From Bacteroidota bacterium (GTDB lineage Bacteria > Bacteroidota > Bacteroidia > Bacteroidales > F082), in NCBI GenBank assembly GCA_014382445.1, contig JACNJS010000091.1, positions 87,373 to 151,372 of the forward strand: a stretch of DNA of 64,000 nucleotides, given 5' to 3'. This document shows positions 25,925 through 33,866 of this stretch, in pieces (the first letter of the stretch is position 1; each line of letters starts with the position of its first letter). Made by a program: the position numbers and the translations under genes. Below the pieces are notes generated by a model, which did not search any database, was not told the DNA's origin, and saw only the letters and a list, made by a program, of their open reading frames with translations.

Positions 25925-28900
25925 TATCTATCTCCTTTTTTTTGTTTAGGTAATATTATACTAAAGCTTGTTCCTTCATCAACCTGGGATTCGAGAGAAA
26001 TACTTCCTCCCAGCGCATTAACAGCTTTTTTCACGATCGATAGTCCAATGCCTGTTCCCGGATAATCGTCACTGGAATGAAGCCGCTGGAAAATATTAAA
26101 TATCTTTTCGTGGTGTTGTTCTGGAATTCCCTGCCCGTTATCCGCAATTTTAATGATCATGTTTTTGGGGGTTTCTTTTATAGTTACAACTATTTCCGGA
26201 TCGACCCCTTTTCTGTGATACACAATTGCATTTTGGATCAAATTTGTAAAAATCTGCATGAGTAGAGATTGGTCACCCTTAACTATTGGCATCTTTTCAG
26301 GCAGTATGATCTTGGCTTTGTTTTCAGTAATATCCTGATGCAGGTTTTGTTTTACTGAATCCATAACTTCATTCAAATCCAGCTGCTCTTTTTCTATACC
26401 GGTTCTTGCCAATCTTGAAAACTGCAGAAGGTCTTCAATAAGATTCGCCATATTATTGCTGGCTTCCAGAATGTAGCCAAAGTATTTTTGCCCTTCCTCA
26501 TTTAGATTCTCTTTATACCTTTTGGCTATGATCTGCGCAAAACCCATAATTGAGCGGAGTGGCGCCCGCAAATCATGAGAAACTGAGTAAACAAAGGATT
26601 CCAGTTCTTTGTTGGCCTCTTCGAATTGAGCAGTACGTTGAATCACTCTTTTTTCTAATTCATCATTAAGCTTCTTGATTTCCTTTTCAGCTTTTTTTCG
26701 GTCGGTTATATCAAAACCCATCCCATAGATACCGATAATATTGCCTTCATTGTCGTACCAGGGGTATTTTCTGGTTTCCACCACAAACAACTTATTGGTA
26801 TTGGCGTCGATAGTTTCTTCTTCAACAATAATAGATTCTCCGGTTTCAATTACATGCTTGTCATCCTTAATGTATTTTTTTGCCAGATCAGCAGGGAAAA
26901 TATCAAAATCTGTTTTTTCCTTAATCTGACCATAGGGTATTTTTAACAAATCACAAAATGTTCGATTTGCAGTAACATATTTAAGATCAATATCTTTGGC
27001 AAAACCATAGCCCGGGACAGAATTCATAAACTCCCTGAATGCGAATGCTTCTTCCTCCGCCTTTTTGCGCTCGGTAATATCATTGAAAGTAACAATTAAA
27101 TACTCATCATGGAAGGTTGCATAAAGCTCGCAAATACGAATTGAGCCATCTTTGCAGGTAACATTATATTCACCTGTATTAACAGTTTTTTCCATTTTCT
27201 GAGCTTCTTCCAGAAATGGTTTCCAGCATTCAACTACTTGTTGTCTGTATTCAGGATCCGGATAGGCAATCTCGTACCACTTATTTGTCGTGGAAGCTGT
27301 GTGCCCGAAAAGATCATGTGCACTTTTACTCCAGAAAAATATTTGATCATCATTCAAATCTACAACCGCTATAGGGAATGGAGTAGAATCAAGAATATTA
27401 CGAAATTGTTCTTCACTTTTTTGAAGCTTTTTTTCAAATCTTTTTCTTTCTGAAATATCTGTGAATACAGTGGCGAACTTACCTTTCTGTGGAGAAAAAA
27501 CAGAAATATCGAAATGTTTCTCCATGGGCGGAAAATAAGTATCAAAATGAGTTGATGTACCTGTTTCAGCCACTTGGGCATAAACATCCAAATACGGAGC
27601 TGATTCGGTTCCATAAAATTCGCTGGCCAATTTATTTCTGCACTTAGCAGGTTCAATACCTGTATGTAGTTCAAAAATGGGATTTGCTTCTAAAATTCTG
27701 TAATCGACAGCTTTGCCATTCTCATTATAAATCATTTCATGCAAAACAAGACCCTCATTCATGGAATTGAAAAGTGCGGTGTATTGGCTTTCTCTTTCAC
27801 TTAATTCTTCTTCCATTTTCTTAATGTTCGATACGTCAAAAGCTGTACCGCGGGTACCAATTATATCTCCTTTGTCATCAAGAACATGCTTAGCATTAAA
27901 GATCAGATGAATTTCTTCATTGTTTTTATTCAGATGAACAGATTCCAAACCTTTGATGATGTTTCCCTTCATTAATTTGGCAAACACTTTCATATCCCTT
28001 TCAGCGGCTTCCTCAGTTTGGAAATCAGTAAATTTCCTGCCCAGCATTTCATCCAACTTGTAACCGAAAACTTCTTCCCAGGCAGGATTAAGGTATGTAT
28101 ATCTTCCTTCGGCATCACATTGCCAGATAAGGTCCTGGGCTGTTTCAACCAGATCATGATACAGAGACTGCGAATCCTTTAATTCCTTCTGAGCTAATCT
28201 CTCTTCCGTAATGTCCCGGGCACTTGATAATGCTCCTCTTATATTACCATCAGCATCTTTCAGCATCCTGCACCACCAGGACAACAGACGCTTTTTACCG
28301 TCCTTGCGTCTTTGCCAGCTCTCTACAAAAATAACATCTTCGGATTTACCATTAAAAATCGGTTTAACTTGATTGTATGTGTCTTGTTCGCCTTCGAAAT
28401 AAAAAGCCGCTTCTTTGCCGATTACATCGTCACCAAAGAAATCATAACCGGCGGCATTTGCCCAGGTATAGATCTTGTTGTTGTTTACTTCCATGATAAT
28501 ATCAGGAACAGCAGTTAGAATAGCTTCATGTCGGGCAGACAGGTTTTTTAATTCTGCTTCGTTTGCTTTAAGCTGTTTTTCACTTTCTTGTAATTGCAGG
28601 TTGAAGGTTTTTAATTCTTCATCAGCCTGTTTGCGCTCGGTAATATCAATCACAAATGCAAAATAGTATTCAACATTTCCATCGCTGTCGAAGCGCGGAT
28701 GAACTAAAAGTTCAACTGGAATTCTAGAACCATCCTTTTTAATATACTCCTTTTCGTATTGTACGGATTTCTTCGTTCTATGAAGTTCTTGTAGTTTAGC
28801 AGTTTCTGATTCTTCCCATTCGGGAGGGGTCAGGACTTTATTCCAGTCAATTGTTTTTAATTCCTTTTCAGAGTAACCGGTTATTTTCTGATAAGCAGTA

Positions 28901-29034
28901 TTGCAATTGCCGAGTCGTCCATCAGGATAGCCTGTAGCAATCCCCACAGAAGCATTTTTAACTATTTCAGCCCAAAACCTTTCTTTATGAAGGCTTGCAG
29001 TCAGTTCTTTAATAATTTCTTCTGATGGTTTCAT
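25924..29034 (-). CDS. Multi-PAS sensor histidine kinase
   Basis: A 1036-residue soluble kinase. About six PAS/PAC repeats occupy residues 10-790, each closing with a DITERK-type PAC end. A short coiled region follows (LNDELEKRVIQRTAQFEEANKELE). The dimerisation/phospho-acceptor helix carries FVYSVSHDLRAPLRSIMGF (His near 805), and the HATPase carries the N box NLIQNAIVYHRKG and GTGIGLSIVKKAV. This HisKA type is the phytochrome-like one (SHDLRAPLR) that signals to Rcp1-like regulators, matching the coupled gene downstream. A decayed cheD lies immediately upstream. The sensed signal is unknown. Confidence 0.94.
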   Translation of the reverse strand: MKPSEEIIKELTASLHKERFWAEIVKNASVGIATGYPDGRLGNCNTAYQKITGYSEKELKTIDWNKVLTPPEWEESETAKLQELHRTKKSVQYEKEYIKKDGSRIPVELLVHPRFDSDGNVEYYFAFVIDITERKQADEELKTFNLQLQESEKQLKANEAELKNLSARHEAILTAVPDIIMEVNNNKIYTWANAAGYDFFGDDVIGKEAAFYFEGEQDTYNQVKPIFNGKSEDVIFVESWQRRKDGKKRLLSWWCRMLKDADGNIRGALSSARDITEERLAQKELKDSQSLYHDLVETAQDLIWQCDAEGRYTYLNPAWEEVFGYKLDEMLGRKFTDFQTEEAAERDMKVFAKLMKGNIIKGLESVHLNKNNEEIHLIFNAKHVLDDKGDIIGTRGTAFDVSNIKKMEEELSERESQYTALFNSMNEGLVLHEMIYNENGKAVDYRILEANPIFELHTGIEPAKCRNKLASEFYGTESAPYLDVYAQVAETGTSTHFDTYFPPMEKHFDISVFSPQKGKFATVFTDISERKRFEKKLQKSEEQFRNILDSTPFPIAVVDLNDDQIFFWSKSAHDLFGHTASTTNKWYEIAYPDPEYRQQVVECWKPFLEEAQKMEKTVNTGEYNVTCKDGSIRICELYATFHDEYLIVTFNDITERKKAEEEAFAFREFMNSVPGYGFAKDIDLKYVTANRTFCDLLKIPYGQIKEKTDFDIFPADLAKKYIKDDKHVIETGESIIVEEETIDANTNKLFVVETRKYPWYDNEGNIIGIYGMGFDITDRKKAEKEIKKLNDELEKRVIQRTAQFEEANKELESFVYSVSHDLRAPLRSIMGFAQIIAKRYKENLNEEGQKYFGYILEASNNMANLIEDLLQFSRLARTGIEKEQLDLNEVMDSVKQNLHQDITENKAKIILPEKMPIVKGDQSLLMQIFTNLIQNAIVYHRKGVDPEIVVTIKETPKNMIIKIADNGQGIPEQHHEKIFNIFQRLHSSDDYPGTGIGLSIVKKAVNALGGSISLESQVDEGTSFSIILPKQKKGDR

Positions 29035-29035
29035 A

Positions 29036-29334
29036 TTAAATCCATTTGTTATTATTTTTTATCATCCAACTAACATTAATTCTTTTATTACCACCCATTG
29101 ATTTTGCTTTAATTTCATTATTTTGTTTTGTGAGAATCTCAGTAATTGAATTGATATTTTCCTGGCATAATTTGTTTTTGGCAGCGAAGTTTTTTCACCT
29201 GAAACTCCCGGAAGCATTATATGTGACAGAGTACCCACCATTTCTTTTGCATCATAAGCAGCAATAACAAAACATGAACCAGTAGCTGTTGATTTCAATA
29301 TCCTATTTCCCCTGGCAGCTTAAACTTCACCCAT
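29036..29334 (-). pseudogene. Decayed cheD (chemoreceptor glutamine deamidase)
   Basis: Reading from ATG 29334 gives MGEV, then TAA, then AARGNRILKSTATGSCFVIAA and YDAKEMVGTLSHIMLPG, which is the CheD pattern with the catalytic Cys in GSC and the His in SHIMLPG. After NYA the frame shifts, and the expected helix continues in another frame (ENINSITEILTKQNNEIKAK) and ends at TAA 29036-29038, two bases before the kinase ATG. The normal C-terminus is missing. An internal stop, a frameshift and a short tail together indicate a dead gene that was once the first member of the kinase operon. Confidence 0.75.
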
Positions 29335-29442
29335 GAATACATTAATAATTTTCTCCATCTTCTCATTATTGAGAATGTTCATTGTTAATTCTGCGAAGGT
29401 ACAAGATTTTCATGAAATCTTTTTAGGCATTGGCTATAACGG

Positions 29443-29560
29443 GCAGCGGTATGAAATCATTGGGGATTGTGGGCTACATTCTTGTCCAATTACACCAAGC
29501 TTAATGCTTGGCAGAAAGTTTGAATAACCACCTAAACCCCAATGTTATATGACCGAGTGC
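29443..29560. repeat. attC-like long imperfect hairpin 1
   Basis: The arm at 29443-29473 (with CGGTAT, CATTGGGG) pairs imperfectly with 29528-29560 (CCCCAATG, ATGACCG) with bulged bases. The loop holds a smaller perfect hairpin, CCAAGC/GCTTGG (29495-29511). The architecture resembles an integron attC site. It lies between the cheD relic and the HemN-like gene. The remainder of the 29335-29693 gap shows no convincing gene. Confidence 0.4.
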
Positions 29561-29693
29561 TACAGTGCGTTTGTTTGCTTAATCTTAGTCCCAGCCGTAT
29601 TTTTCTTTACTAATCTCATTACTATTTTCCGTAATCACCACCCATTGTAAGAACTCTTTATTTTTAATATTGGCAAAGAAAATTTTTACTGAA

Positions 29694-30989
29694 TTACAAA
29701 ATAACCTTTTCCGGCCATGGATTTGTTTTTGAAGTTCCCCAGAGTTTATTGATATAATCAATGGAGAAAAAGTCTTCAAACGCATGAATCCAGTATGTCC
29801 CTCTGTCTGTCAGTGTAATATTGTCGCTGCCATTTTTCAGAAAACCTATATGGCTCATCAGGTTCATGAGTGTTCCATATTTCTTGTCAAAACGCTTGTT
29901 AAACCTTAACTCAAAATCACTCTTTTTGAATTTTGTCTCATAAATGCGCCAATAAAGCCATCCGGCCATTTGCATTTCTTCAGATAAATCAATGGAAAGG
30001 GCTATGGGAGAGTCCCCTTCTTCAATGGCCTTGATATACTCAGCCACATTAAATGTGTTAATATAAAAAATGTTTTTCAAATATGAGCCTCCGCTGGCTC
30101 CAAGTCCTAAATATGCGGGTACAGTTACAGAACAATATTTATCAACTCCTTTTTTAGTAAATGCCCACACAGAGGAACGTTCAAATCCGGAATTATAAAA
30201 AATGTCTTCAAGAATTTTCAGCAATTTCCTTCGGCGGAACATTGTTGTCAATGTATTACTATTTTCATGAATTTCCCTGCCCAATCGTGTATATGGAAAC
30301 CTGAACAAAGGATAAGTCGCCACCTGTTGAATCCCAAGATCCACCATCTCACGACCTGCCTGTTCAACCTCCAATTCAGTTTGCCCCGGTAAATCAAACA
30401 TATAATCAATATTAACACACTCAAAGTTTTTTCCGACAGCTCTTTCCACATTCTTAATAACTTCCTTCACAGTGTAGGACCTCTCAATTCTTTTCAGATG
30501 CCTGTCCTGGAATGCTTCTACACCAATGCTCAGGTATTTTACGCCCATAGCCTCTATGGCATTAAGATTTTCATGTGTCAGGTGATTTGGATGGCTTTCC
30601 ATGTGAATCCGGCATTGCATATTAAAACGTTTGTAAATATGGCTGGTTATTTCTTCAATACCCTTTCCTAACATAGTGGTTGGAGTGCCACCACCAATAT
30701 AAAAATTCGTTACCGGCTTATTGGTGAGCAGGGGTGCATAGTAATCTATTTCTTTTATAACCGCTTTTACATATTTCCGACAAGCCTCATCACTATAGAT
30801 TTCCTTGTTGTACGGGCAATAGGGACAAATCTTGTTACAAAACGGAATATGAATATATATTCCCAGTTCATCGAGTTCTCTGAAATTTTCTACAATTAAA
30901 TTATGGCCAGGAATATTATTGCTAAATAATATTTTATTTTGCCCCGTGAAATGTCTGCTAATTTTTTTTCTTAGAAAATCAGAAATCAT
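29694..30989 (-). CDS. HemN-like (class C type) radical SAM enzyme
   Basis: A 431-residue radical SAM protein of the HemN/HemW/HutW superfamily. The cluster-binding motif is IPFCNKICPYCPYN (Cys51, Cys55, Cys58), followed by the SAM-binding FYIGGGTPT and the HemN-like region ECVNIDYMFDLPGQT. The fourth Cys of genuine HemN (C-x-C) is replaced (CPYCPY), so coproporphyrinogen oxidation is doubtful; heme-type or methyltransferase chemistry (HutW/ChuW class) or a new substrate is possible. A winged-helix-like C-terminal part follows. It is the last gene of a four-gene operon, 11 bases from the START-like gene. Confidence 0.85.
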   Translation of the reverse strand: MISDFLRKKISRHFTGQNKILFSNNIPGHNLIVENFRELDELGIYIHIPFCNKICPYCPYNKEIYSDEACRKYVKAVIKEIDYYAPLLTNKPVTNFYIGGGTPTTMLGKGIEEITSHIYKRFNMQCRIHMESHPNHLTHENLNAIEAMGVKYLSIGVEAFQDRHLKRIERSYTVKEVIKNVERAVGKNFECVNIDYMFDLPGQTELEVEQAGREMVDLGIQQVATYPLFRFPYTRLGREIHENSNTLTTMFRRRKLLKILEDIFYNSGFERSSVWAFTKKGVDKYCSVTVPAYLGLGASGGSYLKNIFYINTFNVAEYIKAIEEGDSPIALSIDLSEEMQMAGWLYWRIYETKFKKSDFELRFNKRFDKKYGTLMNLMSHIGFLKNGSDNITLTDRGTYWIHAFEDFFSIDYINKLWGTSKTNPWPEKVIL

Positions 30990-31000
30990 TTTGTTACATA

Positions 31001-31603
31001 TTAATTAATTATTTTCTGATGCTTATTTCTACAATATGTTTCCGCATATTCTGATAACTTATGTATGAATTTAATTGCATCTTTTTTTGCCCGACCCAGG
31101 TATAGTTTTGTTATTGATTCTTCTGTTAGTATGCATTGCTGATAATATTCCACGATGAGGTATTCTTCCTGCTGCTTAATCTGATAGTATCCTGAAGAAG
31201 AAATCATCTGTGGCATTACAGCTGTATTGTTTTCACTTGACATCAGGGTAAAGTCAACTCTTTTATTTTCTTTGTCAAGCGTTCGGTGCCAGATTGTTTT
31301 GTTTCTAAAAAAAATAAATTCCTGATAGATATAACTTATTTGGTTCCAGTTGCTTCCTTCTCCAATTAACAGAACTTCTTTTGCATCAGGGGCAAGTGCC
31401 CGAACATGCGCATATTTAAATGTAATCTCAAGTAAACATTCAGGATTTGCTTTTATATTGAAGCTTCCCTTAAAAGTATAACTCGAATCGGTTTGTGTAA
31501 ATTTGCATATAATATTATCATGCACTTGTGCAAATAATATCCCTGAATTTGATATTATGACAAGTAGAATTGTAAACCATATTTTAATTTTTCCAGGAAG
31601 CAT
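31001..31603 (-). CDS. Exported START/SRPBCC-like protein
   Basis: A 200-residue protein with a signal peptide (IWFTILLVIISNSGILFAQ). The mature part has the order of a START-like lipid-binding fold: FKGSFNIKANPECLLEITFKY near the start, a central beta sheet, and a long C-terminal helix (KKDAIKFIHKLSEYAE). The assignment is by pattern and not certain. As the only exported member of an operon with two radical SAM enzymes and an SDR, it could present or carry a hydrophobic product. It lies 11 bases before the HemN-like gene and 29 after the other radical SAM gene. Confidence 0.65.
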   Translation of the reverse strand: MLPGKIKIWFTILLVIISNSGILFAQVHDNIICKFTQTDSSYTFKGSFNIKANPECLLEITFKYAHVRALAPDAKEVLLIGEGSNWNQISYIYQEFIFFRNKTIWHRTLDKENKRVDFTLMSSENNTAVMPQMISSSGYYQIKQQEEYLIVEYYQQCILTEESITKLYLGRAKKDAIKFIHKLSEYAETYCRNKHQKIIN

Positions 31604-31632
31604 ATTTATCGTTCAATAGCAATTATTTCCAT

Positions 31633-32511
31633 TTAAAAATATTTCAGAGCATTAATTATTGCGCCGGGTTTAAGTTTAAGTGTTTGATCTATCTCAGCGT
31701 AACTCAAATAACCACAATCCACACATACAGCCCCATTGTTACTTTCCCTGCAACATGAAAAATATTTACCACCTTCGTATACCTGACAGATATCCAAATT
31801 TTTCTTCCAGTCGTTCCTAATGGCTGATTTAAGTCCTGCTATAGAGTTTAAAATTTTAAACTGCTTTTTTAATTTCAAGAGTTCCTGTAAAACATCGTTT
31901 TTAACAGAGGCATCAAGATGTAGCTCATCATAGCCGTAATAAGGTGTGTGAAAGTAGAAGAAAGTGCCATTGATTTGCGGAATTTTATCAACATATTCGC
32001 AAAAATCAGCCACTTCAGATTTATTGATTGAGTTTATTGTATAGTTGATATAAATGGAAGGATGATGAGATTGTTGAATATTGCTCATTATTTTTTCAAA
32101 TGATTTACCTCTCAGGGAGTCATGAGTTTTTAGCAACCCGTCGACACTGACAAATATTGTATCAGCCTTAGATTCTAAAGTTAGCATCCCATTTGTATAG
32201 ATAATAACTGCATAATATCCCCTTTTCTTCGCATAACAAACTACATCTTCCATATTGTATGAATTATCTTTCCAAATAAAAGGTTCGCCACCTTCGAAGT
32301 AGAGGCATCGCCCTCCATCAGAATAAAAAGAATCCATAACATTAACTGCTTCATCATAGCTCATACTTGCTGCCGGACGGTCAACAATAGTACAATGACG
32401 GCATCTGAGATTGCATTTATTATGCAGTACCAGTCCACAAATAAGAGGGCTGGTTTTCCCAAAAAACCAATAATTTGCCAGATACTTTATTCCATAGGTT
32501 AAGTATTTCAT
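31633..32511 (-). CDS. Radical SAM protein with C-terminal cysteine cluster
   Basis: A 292-residue radical SAM enzyme. Cys33, Cys37 and Cys40 in NKCNLRCRHC bind the 4Fe-4S cluster, and CLYFEGGEPF is the SAM-binding GGE motif. The C-terminus carries five or six cysteines (ICQVYEGGKYFSCC, then CVDCGY), suggesting an auxiliary cluster of the SPASM/twitch type. The N-terminal ~25 residues are hydrophobic and aromatic, so it may associate with the membrane. The substrate is unknown. It is the second gene of the operon, 26 bases after the SDR gene. Confidence 0.85.
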   Translation of the reverse strand: MKYLTYGIKYLANYWFFGKTSPLICGLVLHNKCNLRCRHCTIVDRPAASMSYDEAVNVMDSFYSDGGRCLYFEGGEPFIWKDNSYNMEDVVCYAKKRGYYAVIIYTNGMLTLESKADTIFVSVDGLLKTHDSLRGKSFEKIMSNIQQSHHPSIYINYTINSINKSEVADFCEYVDKIPQINGTFFYFHTPYYGYDELHLDASVKNDVLQELLKLKKQFKILNSIAGLKSAIRNDWKKNLDICQVYEGGKYFSCCRESNNGAVCVDCGYLSYAEIDQTLKLKPGAIINALKYF

Positions 32512-32537
32512 AAATTGTTATTATATCTACTGAAAAA

Positions 32538-33302
32538 CTATTTTGTAACTATAAATCCTGCGAGTTTGGAAACCAGTTTTCCCGGAATGAACCGAAGAAG
32601 AAATACCTGAATCTTATTACTCACCCCGGGTACAACAACTCTTTTTCCTTGCATAAGTGCTTTATATCCTGATTTTGCAACTTTTGATGCTTTCATCATT
32701 GGAAAAAAGATAGAACTTTTCCTTTCATTAAACTTATGAAAATTTGTATTTGTCCCACCAGGACATAAAGCAGTAATATTAACTCCTGAACCCGAAACTT
32801 CTTCTGCAACAGCCTCCGAAAAACTAAGAACAAAGCTCTTTGCTGCACAATAAACAGCATTATAAGGACCGGGAACAAATGAGCCTGTTGAACCAATATT
32901 TAGTATTCCTCCTGCTCTTTGATTGAGCATAGCCGGAAGAAACAATTTAGTAAGTTGGGTATAATTTAAACATTGTAATTGAATCAGTTTCTGTTCCTCC
33001 TTCCAGGATGTTTCAGAAAAAGTACCTTTTACATAAAATCCTGCATTGTTAACAAGGTAATCTACATGAATGGATTTTGCTTGAAGCTGTTCGAAAATTT
33101 CACTGGCAGCATCTGTCCGACTTAAATCGAGGGGGATAACCAGGGTTTCAACCTGATGATTATTTTTCAATTCATCAGCAAGTTGTTGCAGTTTATTTTT
33201 TTGTCTGGCAACAAGAATTAAATTGTGCCCGTTTTTAGCAAACAGCAGGGCCAATTCATAACCAATTCCACTTGATGCTCCGGTTATCAATGCATAATTC
33301 AT
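32538..33302 (-). CDS. Short-chain dehydrogenase/reductase (SDR)
   Basis: NAD(P)-dependent oxidoreductase of 254 residues. It has the cofactor motif TGASSGIG (7-14), NNAG (85-88), catalytic Ser (138/141 region) and Tyr151/Lys155 in YCAAK, so the active site is complete. Arg33 after the second strand (VARQ) suggests NADP(H). The hydrophobic C-terminal stretch is like DltE/SadH-type SDRs that act on lipids or aldehydes. It is the first gene of the SDR-rSAM-START-rSAM operon and has a good promoter at 33325-33354. Confidence 0.92.
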   Translation of the reverse strand: MNYALITGASSGIGYELALLFAKNGHNLILVARQKNKLQQLADELKNNHQVETLVIPLDLSRTDAASEIFEQLQAKSIHVDYLVNNAGFYVKGTFSETSWKEEQKLIQLQCLNYTQLTKLFLPAMLNQRAGGILNIGSTGSFVPGPYNAVYCAAKSFVLSFSEAVAEEVSGSGVNITALCPGGTNTNFHKFNERKSSIFFPMMKASKVAKSGYKALMQGKRVVVPGVSNKIQVFLLRFIPGKLVSKLAGFIVTK

Positions 33303-33324
33303 TTCTCATTGAATTGATGATATA

Positions 33325-33354
33325 CAAATATAGCATAATCAGAGTTGAAATCAA
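33325..33354 (-). promoter_or_regulatory. Promoter of the SDR/radical SAM operon
   Basis: Minus strand: -33 TTG (33352-33354), 19-base spacer, -7 TATATTTG (33325-33332), about 23 bases before the SDR start. Exact Bacteroidota consensus. It shows that the operon has its own native-type promoter although it lies among mobile-element debris. Confidence 0.78.
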
Positions 33355-33484
33355 GTCGTTTTTTTATGCGTGATTTCCCATATATCAATTGCATTCTGAG
33401 ATTTTTTTGATTCTCTTTTTTCATTTCTAAGTGCTGATGAAATGTTATTTTACGATTTTCTTAAATTCACTGTAACCGTTTGAA

Positions 33485-33558
33485 ATCGAGTAGGCAAAGG
33501 GAGTTTCACCCTAAGACTCTCACCGAACCGTACGTGATAGTCTCCCATCATACGGCTC
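33485..33558 (-). mobile_element. Group II intron 3' end (domains V and VI), copy 1
   Basis: On the minus strand 33558-33525 is a 34-base domain V starting GAGCCGTATG and ending GTACGGTTC. It has the catalytic AGC triad intact. Domain VI follows (GGGTGAAACTCCC stem) and ends CCTACTCGAT at 33485, which fits the usual AY end of group II introns. The 34-base domain V argues against the group IIC class. The 5' part of the intron is missing. Confidence 0.85.
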
Positions 33559-33579
33559 TTGTTATACAAAAATACTTAA

Positions 33580-33720
33580 TTAATAGACAAACCCGAACTG
33601 CCAATGATAGAACAAGTAAGGATATTGCTCCTGTACTCTAGCTAACCAATTGTAAGCTCGTTTTATACTTGTCTAATAACGTTTATACCGTTTTCTTGCC
33701 CACCTTGTTAAACGTGTTTA
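33580..33720 (-). pseudogene. Group II intron maturase/reverse transcriptase C-terminal remnant
   Basis: The minus-strand frame reads TRLTRWARKRYKRY, a TAG, then TSIKRAYNWLARVQEQYP and LFYHWQFGF, which is the basic C-terminus of intron-encoded LtrA-type proteins. It ends at TAA 33580, a short distance upstream of domain V, exactly where the ORF of an intact intron ends. Only ~46 codons remain; the rest was replaced by IS21 sequence at about 33721. The in-frame stop shows further decay. Confidence 0.75.
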
Positions 33721-33729
33721 TATTACTCG

Positions 33730-33765
33730 AAAAGTATACCAGTATTTCATTTCAAAAGTATACCA
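33730..33765. repeat. IS21-type terminal direct repeats
   Basis: AAAAGTATACCA occurs at 33730-33741 and 33754-33765, 24 bases apart, at the edge of the istB remnant. Repeated ~20-base blocks at the ends are characteristic of IS21 elements. This marks the 3' end of the IS, which interrupts the intron remnant. Confidence 0.6.
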
Positions 33766-33785
33766 TTTAGATTAAATAAAAAAGT

Positions 33786-33827
33786 TTAATCATTCTTTCC
33801 AAGGGGTACCCCTTGGAAAGAATGATT
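33786..33827. repeat. 42-base perfect palindrome downstream of istB
   Basis: TAATCATTCTTTCCAAGGGGT is followed directly by its exact reverse complement, giving 21-base arms with no spacer. It lies between the istB stop and the IS end. It may be a strong bidirectional terminator for the element or a site able to form a cruciform. Confidence 0.85.
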
Positions 33828-33866
33828 AGGGCTTCAGATTTTTACATTTTTTATTTTCATGATAAT

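Noticed and set aside
29333..29527. 64-residue plus-strand ORF in the cheD to HemN-like gap
   Set aside because: It overlaps the attC-like hairpin and has no signal peptide, domain or promoter.
29585..29785. Small minus-strand gene downstream of the HemN-like gene
   Set aside because: Most of it overlaps the end of the HemN-like gene in another frame; the unique part (IKNKEFLQWVVITENSNEI) is too short to judge. An 11-base repeat (accacccattg) shared with the cheD relic may be chance.
29694..30989. Oxygen-independent coproporphyrinogen III oxidase (hemN)
   Set aside because: The C-x-C cysteine of HemN is missing, and no other heme-synthesis gene is nearby.
33485..33558. Group IIC-attC intron, which would explain the nearby attC-like hairpins
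   Set aside because: Domain V is 34 bases long in both copies, while group IIC introns have about 32, and the insertion points are not clearly in attC-like sequence.
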